Source: Formivibrio sp.
GTDB taxonomy: Bacteria; Pseudomonadota; Gammaproteobacteria; Burkholderiales; Chitinibacteraceae
Length of the DNA stretch: 46,353 nt
Reading direction: 5' to 3'
NCBI GenBank assembly: GCA_031291275.1
Contig: JARLJJ010000209.1
Span: 1 to 46,353, forward strand
Shown here: in pieces, positions 1 through 10,369 of the stretch
Numbering within the stretch: position 1 is the stretch's first letter
Layout: each line of letters opens with the position of its first letter
Translations under genes and position numbers: made by a program
The notes under the pieces: generated by a model
Told to the model about the DNA's origin: nothing
Database searches by the model: none
What the model saw: the letters and a program-made list of their open reading frames with translations, nothing else

Positions 1-43
1 GAACCATCGAACGGATTGAGTGTATCAATGACCCAGGCGTGCC

Positions 44-2902
44 TTGACGGCGGCTAATGACGATGACCCCAAGGGGAAGTTCTTGAGCGAAAAACAACTG
101 TCCCATCCCGCTTATCGTATGTCGGTAAAAACGGTGCTGGAGGCGCTGAACAGCAATGCTGCCCAGGGCTTGATGTCCACAGAGGTTGCGCGCCGATTGC
201 AATGGCACGGCCCGAACGCATTGCCGACGGTGCAGCCTGCGCCAGGATGGGTCAAATTTCTGCACCAGTTCACCGATCCGCTGACCATCTTGCTGCTATG
301 TGCGATGGGTATTTCCCTGCTGGCCTGGTTTATTGAGTCTGAAGGCGGAATGCCTTACGAAACACTCACCATCCTGGTCATCGTGATTTTCAACGCCGTG
401 CTTGGCTTTCTGCAGGAGCGTCGCGCCGAGGAAGCGGTAGCGGCACTGCAGGCGATGTCGGCACCGACTGCACGCGTATTGCGCGATGGCGAGCCCTGCC
501 AGATTCAGGCGCGCGAAGTGGTGCCGGGCGATATTCTGCTGGTCGAAGAGGGCGATACCCTGCCTGCCGATGCACGGGTGATCGAGTCGATCTCGCTGCG
601 CGTGGCTGAAGCGATGTTGACTGGCGAAAGCGCGCCGGCGTCGAAGAATCCGGAAGCGATTCCTGAGGACGTGGGTATTGGCGATCAGGAAAATATGCTG
701 TTCAGCAGTACTGCGGTGACTTCCGGGCGCGGCCGTGCGGTGGTTACGGCGACGGGCACTGACACCGAGATCGGTCGTATTGCCGGTAGCCTGCAAACCA
801 CGCAGGAAGAAGCAACTCCGCTGCAGAAAGAGCTGGCCAAGGTGGGGCGTTTTCTCGGGCGGTCGGTGATCATTATCGCACTGGTAATGGGTGTTACGCT
901 GCTCTGGCTTAATCGCACGGAACACTCGCTGGGCCATTTTGTCGCGGTACTGATGTTCTCGGTTTCGCTCGCAGTGGCTGCCGTGCCGGAGGGACTGACC
1001 GCTATCAATACCATCATTCTGTCGCTGGGCATGGCGCGCATGGCGCGCCGCAATGTGATCGTGCGCAAGCTCAGTTCGGTCGAAACGCTGGGCTCGACCA
1101 CCGTGATTTGCTCGGACAAGACCGGTACGCTGACTCGCAATGAAATGACGGTGCGCTGCGTCGTGTTGCCGAGCGGGCGGGTCGAGTTCGGCGGGATTGG
1201 CTACGCGCCGGAAGGGGATGTGCGCTATAAAAATGCGCCGTTGACGGATGAACACATGTTGGGTGCGTTGGACCGGGTACTGTATGCGGCAGAACTCGCC
1301 AATAATGCCCGCTTGGTGAAAGTGGATGGACGCTGGAGTATCCAGGGCGATCCGACCGAGGCGGCGCTGATCGTTGCTGCCCGCAAAGCCGGCATTACCA
1401 AGGATTACCTGGATGAGCGTTTCATCCGCATCGGTGAGGTGCCATTCAGTTCCGAACGCAAGATGATGAGTATTGCGCTTAAAGATAAACAGAATGAATC
1501 CATGATTGGTCTCGCCGCCAAGGGGGCGCCGGATGTGTTGCTGGCCTGCTGTACGCACGAGCAGGTCGACGATGAAATACGTCTGCTGACGGCGGAAAGC
1601 AGAGCCGGCTGGCTGGCCGTCATTGATGATTTGGCACGCGAGGCCTTGCGTACGTTGGGTGTGGCTTACCGGCTGATGCCGCATGAAGCACTTGAGGCAG
1701 GACTAAGCGACGCGCATGAAGAGGAAATGGTCTTTCTGGGTGTGCTTGGCATGATCGATCCGCCGCGCCCTGAAGCTGCGCAGGCAGTACTGGCCGCGCG
1801 GAAGGCTGGCGTGCGTACCGTGATGATCACTGGCGATCACCAGATTACTGCTGCCGTGATCGCTGCTGAGCTGGGGATTGTCGAAAAAGGGGCGCGAGCA
1901 GTTACCGGTGCCGAGTTGCAGCGCATGGATGATGCGCAATTGCGCGAGATTGTCAGGACCGTATCGGTGTTTGCCCGCGTAGCGCCGGAACACAAGTTGC
2001 GCATCGTGAGTGCCTTGCAGGCAGGTGGAGCCATTGCCGCGATGACTGGAGACGGGGTAAACGATGCCCCCGCGCTGAAGAAAGCCGATATTGGCGTGGC
2101 GATGGGCATGACGGGCACCGATGTGTCCAAGGGTGCTGCGGACATGGTGCTGGCCGACGACAATTTTGCTTCGATCGTCGCCGCAGTGGAAGAAGGGCGC
2201 ACCATCTTTGCCAATATCCAGAAATTTTTGCGTTTCCTGCTTTCGTCGAATATTGGCGAAGTGTTCTTCATGTTCTTCGGCGTCTTGCTTGCGGGGATGA
2301 TCGGCTTGAAATCCGAAGCTGGCGCAACCATGACGGTGCCGCTGCTGGCGGTCCAGATTTTGTGGGTCAATCTGCTGACGGATTCTGGTCCCGCATTGGC
2401 GCTGGGCGTCGATCCGGTTGATCACGGCCTGATGCAGAGCCCGCCGCGGAATCCGCAAACCAGCGTGATTACGCCCCGCATGTGGCGCGATATATTCTTT
2501 GTCGGCAGCATTATGGCACTGGGCACGCTGGCCGTGACCGACTGGATTCTGCCGGGCGGCCTGATTCCTGGCGGTTCGGGCAGCATGCGCCGCGCTCAGA
2601 CCATGGCATTCAATACGCTGGTTATTTTTCAGCTTTTCAATGCCTTTAATGCACGCTCGGAAATCCAGAGCGCCTTTTGCGGACTGTTCAGTAACTGCTG
2701 GCTCTGGCTGGCTGTCGGTGTGGCGGTTTTGCTGCAGGTAGCGGTGATCCATCTGCCTTTTCTGCAAGTGGCCTTCAATACCGAAGCGCTCACCGGTCTG
2801 GAGTGGGGGGTAAGTATCGCAATGAGCAGTAGCGTACTGTGGCTGGTGGAGTTGCGAAAATGGCTGTTGCGCAGGCGTGGCGCGCTTGCGGCAGCTTGTT
2901 GA
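44..2902 (+). CDS. P-type cation-transporting ATPase (P2-type, Ca2+/Na+/K+-like)
   Basis: An inner-membrane cation pump driven by ATP, 952 residues, full length for P2-type ATPases. Visible motifs are TGES (193-196, actuator), PEGL (315-318, transmembrane helix 4 ion site), DKTGT with the phosphorylated Asp358, KGAPD in the nucleotide domain and TGDGVND (668-674). The C-terminal half carries the helices expected of cation ATPases, including an NLLTD stretch. The start is uncertain. The TTG at 44 is the furthest upstream in-frame start after a stop at 29-31; the first ATG is at 119, and the N-terminal cation-ATPase domain begins right after it. The transported ion cannot be told from sequence alone; a Ca2+ or Mn2+ pump is the usual family guess. 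No partner gene is visible upstream in the window. Confidence 0.93.
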   Translation: MTAANDDDPKGKFLSEKQLSHPAYRMSVKTVLEALNSNAAQGLMSTEVARRLQWHGPNALPTVQPAPGWVKFLHQFTDPLTILLLCAMGISLLAWFIESEGGMPYETLTILVIVIFNAVLGFLQERRAEEAVAALQAMSAPTARVLRDGEPCQIQAREVVPGDILLVEEGDTLPADARVIESISLRVAEAMLTGESAPASKNPEAIPEDVGIGDQENMLFSSTAVTSGRGRAVVTATGTDTEIGRIAGSLQTTQEEATPLQKELAKVGRFLGRSVIIIALVMGVTLLWLNRTEHSLGHFVAVLMFSVSLAVAAVPEGLTAINTIILSLGMARMARRNVIVRKLSSVETLGSTTVICSDKTGTLTRNEMTVRCVVLPSGRVEFGGIGYAPEGDVRYKNAPLTDEHMLGALDRVLYAAELANNARLVKVDGRWSIQGDPTEAALIVAARKAGITKDYLDERFIRIGEVPFSSERKMMSIALKDKQNESMIGLAAKGAPDVLLACCTHEQVDDEIRLLTAESRAGWLAVIDDLAREALRTLGVAYRLMPHEALEAGLSDAHEEEMVFLGVLGMIDPPRPEAAQAVLAARKAGVRTVMITGDHQITAAVIAAELGIVEKGARAVTGAELQRMDDAQLREIVRTVSVFARVAPEHKLRIVSALQAGGAIAAMTGDGVNDAPALKKADIGVAMGMTGTDVSKGAADMVLADDNFASIVAAVEEGRTIFANIQKFLRFLLSSNIGEVFFMFFGVLLAGMIGLKSEAGATMTVPLLAVQILWVNLLTDSGPALALGVDPVDHGLMQSPPRNPQTSVITPRMWRDIFFVGSIMALGTLAVTDWILPGGLIPGGSGSMRRAQTMAFNTLVIFQLFNAFNARSEIQSAFCGLFSNCWLWLAVGVAVLLQVAVIHLPFLQVAFNTEALTGLEWGVSIAMSSSVLWLVELRKWLLRRRGALAAAC

Positions 2903-2907
2903 GCTGA

Positions 2908-2930
2908 GCCCCAAGATTTGATAATTGGGG
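2908..2930. terminator. Weak hairpin between convergent genes
   Basis: CCCCAA and TTGGGG form a short stem with a 10-nt loop just after the ATPase stop. There is no good U-run on either strand, so termination here is doubtful. The remaining sequence up to 3099 shows nothing recognisable. Confidence 0.35.
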
Positions 2931-3099
2931 CGCAAAAAGTCGTCCTCAGCCAAATCGCAGTAACTTGAATTTGGTAGCCTGTTTTCCCTGCGGTCCGTTT
3001 TTATCGTTCTTTTCCTGCGGAATCGCCATGGGCATGGCCGAATGCTGTAAAAAATAAAGGGTGCGATTCTGTCTGCTTGAGAAGTTGGAATACGTCGCT

Positions 3100-4710
3100 T
3101 TAGAGCGATTTGGCTTGTTCCACGCAGTTACGGCCCAAACGCTTGGCGTTCAGCAGTGCTGCATCCGCTGCTTTGGTCAGGCTCTCGGCCGTTTCTGCTG
3201 ACGAATAGGCCGCCATGCCAGCGCTGAAAGTGACATATAACGCCCCGCCGGCATGGGCATGGGGCAAGGCAGAGAAATCCGTCCGGATACGATCGATCAC
3301 GGTATGAGCCTGTGCCAAGGTGATCTGCGGCAAGGCAATCAGGAATTCTTCACCACCATAGCGGCCAATCAAGTCGCTGGAACGCAAACGGCCTTTGAGC
3401 AGCCAGGCCAGCGCCCGAATGACTTGGTCGCCAACGGGATGCCCGTAGGTATCGTTGACGGCTTTGAAAAAGTCGATGTCGAGCATGACCACCACCAGCT
3501 TGCCGTGTTGAGGCATCTGGTTGACCATGCTTTTTAGGCTGGATTTTGCCGAGGTGTGATTGAGCAGGCCTGTCAGGCCATCGATCTGGCTTGAACGCTG
3601 TACCTCGCGGTAACGCGAAATAGAGGTGGTGACGACAGCGGCGAGGAGTACCGGATTAAATGGCTTGCTGAGGAACTGGTCGCCCCCCAGGCGCAATGCC
3701 TTGACCTGCATGCCGATATCCGATTCGCCCGATAGATATACGATAGGCAGGGAATGGTAGGCTGACATTTGCCGTAGCACGCGCGTCGCTTCAACGCCAT
3801 TGAAGCGCGGCATATACATATCCATCAGGATCAGATCGGGACGGTAAGACTCAAGGACCTCCAGCAATGTACTGGGGTCACCGATTGCCCGGCTATCAAT
3901 CCCGTTTTCATGCAAGGTGCGCTGAATCAGGGCTACGGCGACGCGGGAATCTTCAACCACCAATACCCGATATTTTTCCCGCTCGCCACTTTGAACCAGA
4001 TCAAGAATGCGATTGAGCATCATGGCGGGCTGCTCGGTGGCTGGCACTGCAATATCGATCCCCGCGCGAATCAAGGCCACCATGGCATCAATTGCCGTTT
4101 GCACGCCCAGATAGAAGAGCTGGCTTGATGTGCAAGCCTCGCGCACTTTGGCAATGCAGGCAATTTCATGTTCGCTCGCACTATCGCTGGCTGGGAAAAA
4201 AAGTACCGCCAACGGTGGCGTACCCTCCGGCAGGGGCTGTTCCCAGTCAAGTACCGTCAGGGAAAAACCAAAGAAGCGCAACTGTTGGCCGAGCGCTTCG
4301 GCAATATCGTGTTTACTGGCATGGGCGATTAACCACACTAAACGTGGCTTTCTCTTTATCCATTCAGCTTCATGCACGGATTCAGGTTGTTTCTCGCCGC
4401 GTCTTTCTACTACAGCGGGATGCAAGGTCGATGTCGATCCCAGCAGGGTATCCACTTGTCGCTGTAGCGAAACCATGTCTTGCGGCGCAATGGGATGCGA
4501 GTCTGGATCGCCAAGTTTGGCCAGCGTCGTATTCTCAAGCCCTTCGCTGAGACGAACCAAGCCTGGCAGGCGCAAACGGTTGAAGTGTTCGGCAAGACTA
4601 TTGAGCGCCACGGCAAATTCGACGAACTGCTCGAATCGGCCTCCTGCAACGTAAGACTCCCAGCGCGCTCGGAAAACAAGCAGGTGATTTTCTATTGATT
4701 GGCCGGCCAT
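3100..4710 (-). CDS. Response regulator diguanylate cyclase (Hpt-like, degenerate REC, REC, GGDEF)
   Basis: A predicted cytosolic cyclic-di-GMP synthase of 536 residues. Residues 1-100 form an all-helical domain resembling Hpt, with a possible His at 42 but no convincing Hpt motif. Residues 122-235 look like a receiver fold without the phosphoacceptor Asp (that strand reads LAVLFFPAS). Residues 247-365 are an intact receiver (E253/D254, D297, K349). Residues 376-536 are GGDEF with an active GGEEF signature (452-456) and an RSSD inhibitory site (443-446), so product feedback is expected. No kinase gene is adjacent, so the phosphate donor is unknown. It is transcribed divergently from the PAS-GGDEF-hemerythrin gene, and the shared 455-bp region contains a strong inverted repeat. 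Confidence 0.92.
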   Translation of the reverse strand: MAGQSIENHLLVFRARWESYVAGGRFEQFVEFAVALNSLAEHFNRLRLPGLVRLSEGLENTTLAKLGDPDSHPIAPQDMVSLQRQVDTLLGSTSTLHPAVVERRGEKQPESVHEAEWIKRKPRLVWLIAHASKHDIAEALGQQLRFFGFSLTVLDWEQPLPEGTPPLAVLFFPASDSASEHEIACIAKVREACTSSQLFYLGVQTAIDAMVALIRAGIDIAVPATEQPAMMLNRILDLVQSGEREKYRVLVVEDSRVAVALIQRTLHENGIDSRAIGDPSTLLEVLESYRPDLILMDMYMPRFNGVEATRVLRQMSAYHSLPIVYLSGESDIGMQVKALRLGGDQFLSKPFNPVLLAAVVTTSISRYREVQRSSQIDGLTGLLNHTSAKSSLKSMVNQMPQHGKLVVVMLDIDFFKAVNDTYGHPVGDQVIRALAWLLKGRLRSSDLIGRYGGEEFLIALPQITLAQAHTVIDRIRTDFSALPHAHAGGALYVTFSAGMAAYSSAETAESLTKAADAALLNAKRLGRNCVEQAKSL

Positions 4711-4807
4711 TGTTTCAGTCCACTGTTCCGAAAAGCATCAATTTTAGAAGCACAAAAAATCACGCCTCGCTAGCGTAATCATCCTCTGCTGGTCTTTGCC
4801 AATCAGT

Positions 4808-4842
4808 CATTTGCATGCGCGAAATTGAAAGCGCATCAAATG
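4808..4842. repeat. Inverted repeat in the divergent promoter region of two GGDEF genes
   Basis: CATTTGCATGCGC (4808-4820) and GCGCATCAAATG (4831-4842) are complementary over 12 bp with one bulged base and a 10-nt spacer. The repeat lies about 100 bp upstream of the minus-strand diguanylate cyclase, inside a low-GC 455-bp region (4711-5165) that otherwise shows no gene. It could be an operator or a transcript hairpin; the sequence does not decide. Confidence 0.55.
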
Positions 4843-5165
4843 CAATTGGGCCTGGTCAATTCAATAAAAATCATTTTTCAGGAAAGCGTGATCAGGGCAC
4901 TTTCTTGTGCAAGACATGAGTAAATTCACGAGTAAAAAGGTGATTTATTACTTTAAATTGTCTTGGTGGCCGAGATTGTAGGCCAGTTAAGCGACAGATA
5001 AAAATATTTTCATCTAAATGTTTTCTTGGAATAAATATGACATTTACATAAGGTGGAAAGGGTATTCCGCATAGGGTCAGACGCGGTTGCTGAACGGGCG
5101 AGGACACTAATGTTTACATCAGGCCCTTATTGATGCATGTCAATGATTGTGCTTAAACGAGCGTC

Positions 5166-6686
5166 ATGGCGATGGTGGAGACTTTAGATAATGTATATGC
5201 GTATGCAATAGCTGACTATTGGCGCCATGAATATTGCCAATTAATTCAAAGTAAATTACCAAGTATGAGAGATATCTGTATGCATGAAAACGATCAGGCC
5301 TATTCCTTTGCCAAAGAGCATGTGATCCGTGCTTCAGGCCTGTTGTCGTTATTTATGCCGCAGACCTTGGGCATCGGGGTCGGGGTCAAGGGGCTCGATG
5401 GCCGTTATCAATTGGTCAATTTGGCAATGGAAAGCCAGTTAGGCATGCGTGCTGCGCAGATCATGAATAAGACGGATGGCGATCTGTTCTCTCCTGACAT
5501 TGCCGAACAGCTTCAACGATCCGATCTTCAGATTCTTGAAGGTGCTGCGGCAACAAGTGACGAGGTGGTTCTGTCGGCCAATGGTGTATCCCTGCGATCG
5601 TTATGGCTCAAGTTCCCGGTGATAGGTTCTGATGGACACATCCTTTCCATTGGTTCAGTCGTCCTTGATATTTCCAAGCAAGCCGATATTGCAGAATTGC
5701 GGCATTCCCTAAATCTACTGCAGCAGACCAATCATGAATTGCGGAAAACTTTGGCCGAACTTGGTCTCCAGGCCAGTACCGACACGTTGACTGGCGCCTG
5801 GAATCGACGCCGTCTTGAAGAAACGGTGATTAATGAGATGGACCGGCTGAAACGATATGAACACCCGTTGAGCCTGTTGATTATCGACATCGATTTATTC
5901 AAGAAAACCAATGATGATTTCGGTCATCTCGTTGGAGATCAGGTTCTCATGGAATTGGCGGGGGTAATTCGAGCTTGCCTTCGTGCCACTGATTCACTAA
6001 CCCGGTGGGGTGGCGAAGAATTTGTTGTTTTGAGCCCCAATACCACGCTATCCACGATGAGCGTATTGGCGGAGCGGCTACGAAAAAAAATCGGCAAGGC
6101 TGTTTTTCCTGTGGTGGGGACGATTACGGTAAGCATCGGGGGTGCCGAGTGTTTGCCGGGCGAAATTTGGGAACAGTGGTTTAATCGAGCCGATGCAGCA
6201 CTTTATCGTGCCAAAGCGTGTGGAAGGAATCTGGTGCAAATTGCGCCGGAAACCCCCCAGGGCATGGGCGTAGGCGAAAATGTTTCGGCGAATTTCCTGC
6301 AGCTTTCATGGCACCGTGCCTATGAATGTGGCCACGCGTTGATTGATGACCAGCACCGCGCGTTGTTCGGACATGCCAACAAACTGCTCGCGGCAATACT
6401 TTCAAGGCGCCCAAACGAAGAAGTCGCAGCGTTGATTGACGCACTGGTGCGCGAGGTGGCCCAGCATTTTAAAGATGAAGAAAAAATTATCACCGCAGCA
6501 GGTTTTTCTGGCGCAGCAAAACATGCCATTATCCATCGCGAACTCATCGATAAGGCAGTGATCCTGGTGAACAGCTTTCATGCCGGGACGCTTACCCTTG
6601 GCGACATGTTCCAGTTCTTGGCTTATGACGTTGTTGCCCGGCATATGCTGGGTGCGGATCGCGAGTATTTCCCTTACTTGGCGTAA
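5166..6686 (+). CDS. PAS-GGDEF-bacteriohemerythrin diguanylate cyclase
   Basis: A 506-residue cytosolic signalling protein without transmembrane segments. Residues about 65-178 form a PAS domain, followed by a short coiled coil (178-200). The GGDEF domain has GGEEF (282-286) and an RATD inhibitory site (273-276), so it should be active and feedback-inhibited. The C-terminus (about 379-506) is a bacteriohemerythrin with all seven di-iron ligands in place: H397, H434, E438, H453, H457, H493 and D498. The likely role is O2- or redox-dependent control of cyclic-di-GMP synthesis. Two candidate ATGs (5166 and 5172) lie 6 nt apart and neither has a strong ribosome-binding site. The di-iron ligand spacing matches characterised bacteriohemerythrins; O2 sensing itself is inferred. 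Confidence 0.93.
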   Translation: MAMVETLDNVYAYAIADYWRHEYCQLIQSKLPSMRDICMHENDQAYSFAKEHVIRASGLLSLFMPQTLGIGVGVKGLDGRYQLVNLAMESQLGMRAAQIMNKTDGDLFSPDIAEQLQRSDLQILEGAAATSDEVVLSANGVSLRSLWLKFPVIGSDGHILSIGSVVLDISKQADIAELRHSLNLLQQTNHELRKTLAELGLQASTDTLTGAWNRRRLEETVINEMDRLKRYEHPLSLLIIDIDLFKKTNDDFGHLVGDQVLMELAGVIRACLRATDSLTRWGGEEFVVLSPNTTLSTMSVLAERLRKKIGKAVFPVVGTITVSIGGAECLPGEIWEQWFNRADAALYRAKACGRNLVQIAPETPQGMGVGENVSANFLQLSWHRAYECGHALIDDQHRALFGHANKLLAAILSRRPNEEVAALIDALVREVAQHFKDEEKIITAAGFSGAAKHAIIHRELIDKAVILVNSFHAGTLTLGDMFQFLAYDVVARHMLGADREYFPYLA

Positions 6687-6762
6687 TGGCTTGCCTGATG
6701 GGCCGTTGGAAATAGGCAAAAGGGTTTGACGAACAAGTGAACTGGCCTTGCTTGCCATAATG

Positions 6763-6797
6763 ACAAACAGGTCATGCATACTGCATGACCTGTTTGT
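6763..6797. terminator. Bidirectional terminator
   Basis: A perfect 16-bp stem (ACAAACAGGTCATGCA and its complement) with a 3-nt loop lies between the convergent hemerythrin-GGDEF and purK genes. A/T-rich ends on both sides suit both strands. Confidence 0.85.
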
Positions 6798-6833
6798 TTC
6801 CCGTAGTGACGGAAGGCGTTATTCGCTTGGCAA

Positions 6834-8291
6834 TTACAGGGTTTCCTGAATCGCCCGGGCTTGTTCCAGTGCCTTGTCGGCGCTTTCACCCAGCACATTG
6901 TAATGGCCCATCTTGCGGCCGGGGCGCGCTTCTTTTTTGCCATAAAGGTGCAGCTTGGCGTTAGGGGCGGTCATGAGCACCTCCCAGTTGGGTTCGCTGC
7001 CGTCTTCGCCCCAGACATCGCCCAATAGATTCACCATCACCACCGGGCTGATCAAATCAGGCTTGCCGGGGTAGAGGTTGCACATGGCGCGGACCTGCTG
7101 CTCGAACTGGCTGGTGAGCGTGGCATCTTGCGTGAAATGGCCTGAGTTGTGTGGACGAGGGGCGATTTCGTTGATGACGAGACTGTCGTCATCCTGGATG
7201 AAAAGCTCCACAGCCAGCACGCCGACATAATCAAGTGCCGCTGCAAGCTGCTGCGCCATGGCTTGGGCCTGCTCAGCGATTTCCGGTTTAACGCGGGCCG
7301 GGACGATCGAGACATCCAGAATGCCGGTTGGGTGTTCGTTTTCCGAGACCGGGAAACTGGCGATTTCGCCAGCGGCAGTGCGGGTGACGATGGCTGAGAT
7401 TTCACATTTGAGCGGCAGCATCTTTTCCAGCACACAGGGCTGATGCTTGAATTCACTCAACGCGATGTGGGCTTCCTCGGCCGTCTTGACGCGAATCTGG
7501 CCCTTGCCGTCATAGCCAAGGCGCGCGGTCTTGAGAATGCCGGGCAGCCAGGCAGAGATATCGCCTTCCAGATCAGCTGCAGTATTGACTGCCAGGAAAG
7601 GTGCGATGGCCAGTCCCGCCTCGCGGATAAAGTTTTTTTCAGCAATGCGGTCCTGGGCGATCGCGACGCATTCGCCTGACGGGCTGACCGGTACGCCTTG
7701 TTTGGCGAGCCAGCGCATTGAATCCGCACTGACGTTTTCGAATTCGGTGGTGATGGCGGCGCAGGTGCGTGCGAGTTCGGCCAGTGCCTCTGCATCGTGG
7801 TAGTTCTGGCACAGATGCACATCGGCAAAATCGGCAGCCGGTGCGTGTGGATCCGGGTCGAGTACGGTCACGCGATAGCCCATGGTTTTGGCTGCTACCG
7901 TGAACATGCGTCCCAGTTGTCCGCCACCCAGAATGCCGAGCATGGCCGGGGGCAGGATCGCGTGCCCCGGACGGGCACCGGCTTGAGTTTTTACAGTCAT
8001 CTTGATTCTCTTGGGTTCTTCTTCAGGGTCAACATAGTGATGCTCGCGCACCTTTGCAAGCAGGGCATAGCCCCATCGTGACCAACCGTAAATGGCGCCA
8101 GCCAGGAATCCCAGCGGCAAGGCATTGAATACGGCTAGCCAGAATGATTGTACTTCGCCGGTCCATTGCTCCAGTCCCGCAAAAAGGATACTGAATGCGC
8201 TGCCCCAGCCCAATGCGCCAAACAGGAGAACGCTGCGCCAGCAACCGCCTTCGCGGACACGTTGCCAGCGTCGTTGTTCCCGGGATGGCAT
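6834..8291 (-). CDS. purK: N5-carboxyaminoimidazole ribonucleotide synthase with in-frame N-terminal membrane extension
   Basis: PurK converts AIR, bicarbonate and ATP to N5-CAIR in purine synthesis and works with the neighbouring PurE. The ATP-grasp enzyme proper starts at the ATG at 8000 (388 residues, normal family length), with the N-terminal GILGGGQLGRM nucleotide-fold motif. The reading frame is open upstream to an ATG at 8289-8291 that overlaps the purE stop as TGATG, which gives 485 residues. The added 97 residues hold two hydrophobic helices. Either the cell makes a membrane-tethered PurK by translational coupling from purE, or PurK starts internally at 8000, where a modest AAGAGA ribosome-binding site is present. 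I am sure of purK and unsure of the start. Confidence 0.95.
   Translation of the reverse strand: MPSREQRRWQRVREGGCWRSVLLFGALGWGSAFSILFAGLEQWTGEVQSFWLAVFNALPLGFLAGAIYGWSRWGYALLAKVREHHYVDPEEEPKRIKMTVKTQAGARPGHAILPPAMLGILGGGQLGRMFTVAAKTMGYRVTVLDPDPHAPAADFADVHLCQNYHDAEALAELARTCAAITTEFENVSADSMRWLAKQGVPVSPSGECVAIAQDRIAEKNFIREAGLAIAPFLAVNTAADLEGDISAWLPGILKTARLGYDGKGQIRVKTAEEAHIALSEFKHQPCVLEKMLPLKCEISAIVTRTAAGEIASFPVSENEHPTGILDVSIVPARVKPEIAEQAQAMAQQLAAALDYVGVLAVELFIQDDDSLVINEIAPRPHNSGHFTQDATLTSQFEQQVRAMCNLYPGKPDLISPVVMVNLLGDVWGEDGSEPNWEVLMTAPNAKLHLYGKKEARPGRKMGHYNVLGESADKALEQARAIQETL
8001..8291 (-). other. Two-helix membrane module fused in frame upstream of PurK
   Basis: These 97 codons sit between purE and the PurK start with no stop codon. 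They encode a basic N-terminus rich in Arg, a hydrophobic helix (about residues 20-40), a second longer hydrophobic stretch (about 50-80) and an acidic tail ending in EEEPKR. The start codon shares its A with the purE stop codon. It looks like a small membrane protein whose own stop codon is missing. I do not recognise the family. Confidence 0.6.
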
Positions 8292-8776
8292 CAGATTTCA
8301 GGCAGTTCCATGGCCAGCACGGTGTCTTTCTGGCGCTGGCGGAATTCCATCAGCTTGGCGGCGATTTCCGGGATGTCATGCGCGAGCATGGCCACGGCAA
8401 ACAGACCGGCATTGGCCGCACCGGCTTCACCGATAGCAAAGGTGGCGACCGGAATACCCTTGGGCATCTGGACGATGGACAGCAGCGAGTCCTCGCCGCG
8501 CAGGTATTTCGACGGAACCGGGACACCCAGAACCGGTATGGTGGTCTTGGCTGCCAACATGCCCGGCAGATGAGCGGCGCCACCGGCCCCGGCGATGATG
8601 CATTGCAATCCTCGTTCCCGTGCAGTTTCTGCATATTGGAAAAGCAGATCGGGCGTACGGTGTGCAGAAACGACTTTGCACTCAAACTCGACGCCAAAAT
8701 CCTTGAGCTGACGGGCCGCATGCTGCATGACTTCCCAGTCGCTGTTGCTGCCCATCACTACGCCAACTTGAATCAT
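8291..8776 (-). CDS. purE: N5-carboxyaminoimidazole ribonucleotide mutase
   Basis: Converts N5-CAIR to CAIR, the step after PurK in purine synthesis. At 161 residues it is the normal length for class I PurE. Family motifs include the N-terminal GSNSDW, the SAHRTP loop that carries the catalytic His, and the AGGAAHLPG loop. An AAGGAG ribosome-binding site lies 7 nt before the ATG. Its stop overlaps the start of the extended purK frame (TGATG), so the two are co-translated. Confidence 0.97.
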   Translation of the reverse strand: MIQVGVVMGSNSDWEVMQHAARQLKDFGVEFECKVVSAHRTPDLLFQYAETARERGLQCIIAGAGGAAHLPGMLAAKTTIPVLGVPVPSKYLRGEDSLLSIVQMPKGIPVATFAIGEAGAANAGLFAVAMLAHDIPEIAAKLMEFRQRQKDTVLAMELPEI

Positions 8777-8801
8777 CTCGGGCTCCTTAAAAAAGGTAAT
8801 T

Positions 8802-9275
8802 CTACCGAATCTCGACCGGTTTCACCCAAAACTCCATTGCACTGCTGCCACCCCCAAAGCCGAGAGAGCGATAAAGCGTCTGCGCTGTTGGATTATCCTT
8901 GCGAACTTCCAGGGTGACGGCGCAGCAATCTGTCGCTTCTGCATGACCCACGACAGCCTTCAAGAGGGCGCGTCCGATACCTCGACCACGCTGTTCGGGC
9001 AGCACGATCAGATCATGCAGGTTCAGGCGTGGTTTGGCCGTGAAGGTGGAGTAACCGATAAAACAGACGGCCACCCCGACGATCTGATCGGCTTTTTGGG
9101 CGATAAAGGTCATGCTGGCAGGATGGGCGCGCAGACCCGTGATCAGATTTTGTCGGGCGTAGAGGGACAAGGCCTGACCTCCGCCCATGGGGTCTTGTGC
9201 ATAGGCATCCAGGCAGTCAACGATGCCGGTGGCATGCCGTGGATTGTCGAGATTGGCTTGCGCAATCGTGACCAT
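8802..9275 (-). CDS. GNAT-family N-acetyltransferase
   Basis: A 157-residue acetyl-CoA-dependent N-acyltransferase. The signature is the acetyl-CoA loop [11 protein letters not shown] in the middle of the protein, followed by a typical C-terminal segment ending in TLYRSLGF. The chosen ATG at 9275 has an AAGGGA ribosome-binding site and lies 4 nt after the hemB stop, so it is probably co-transcribed with hemB; a longer frame to 9314 would overlap hemB. The substrate is unknown. Confidence 0.9.
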   Translation of the reverse strand: MVTIAQANLDNPRHATGIVDCLDAYAQDPMGGGQALSLYARQNLITGLRAHPASMTFIAQKADQIVGVAVCFIGYSTFTAKPRLNLHDLIVLPEQRGRGIGRALLKAVVGHAEATDCCAVTLEVRKDNPTAQTLYRSLGFGGGSSAMEFWVKPVEIR

Positions 9276-9279
9276 GACG

Positions 9280-10284
<1,005 letters not shown>

Positions 10285-10369
10285 TTATGTCGCAAGAAAG
10301 GGCGAATGCCTGCCATTTTAGTCCCGGCTGGGCTAGTCTGAAGTGAGAATATTCCCAAATAGGTGAATC

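Noticed and set aside
296-2953. Two long minus-strand open frames opposite the P-type ATPase
   Set aside because: The plus-strand frame carries all P-type motifs; the opposite frames have no domain and biased His/Arg/Gln composition.
4892-5107. 71-codon minus-strand frame in the intergenic region, with a faint look of a LuxR-type helix
   Set aside because: No convincing helix-turn-helix pattern, no ribosome-binding site, and it lies in an AT-rich promoter region.
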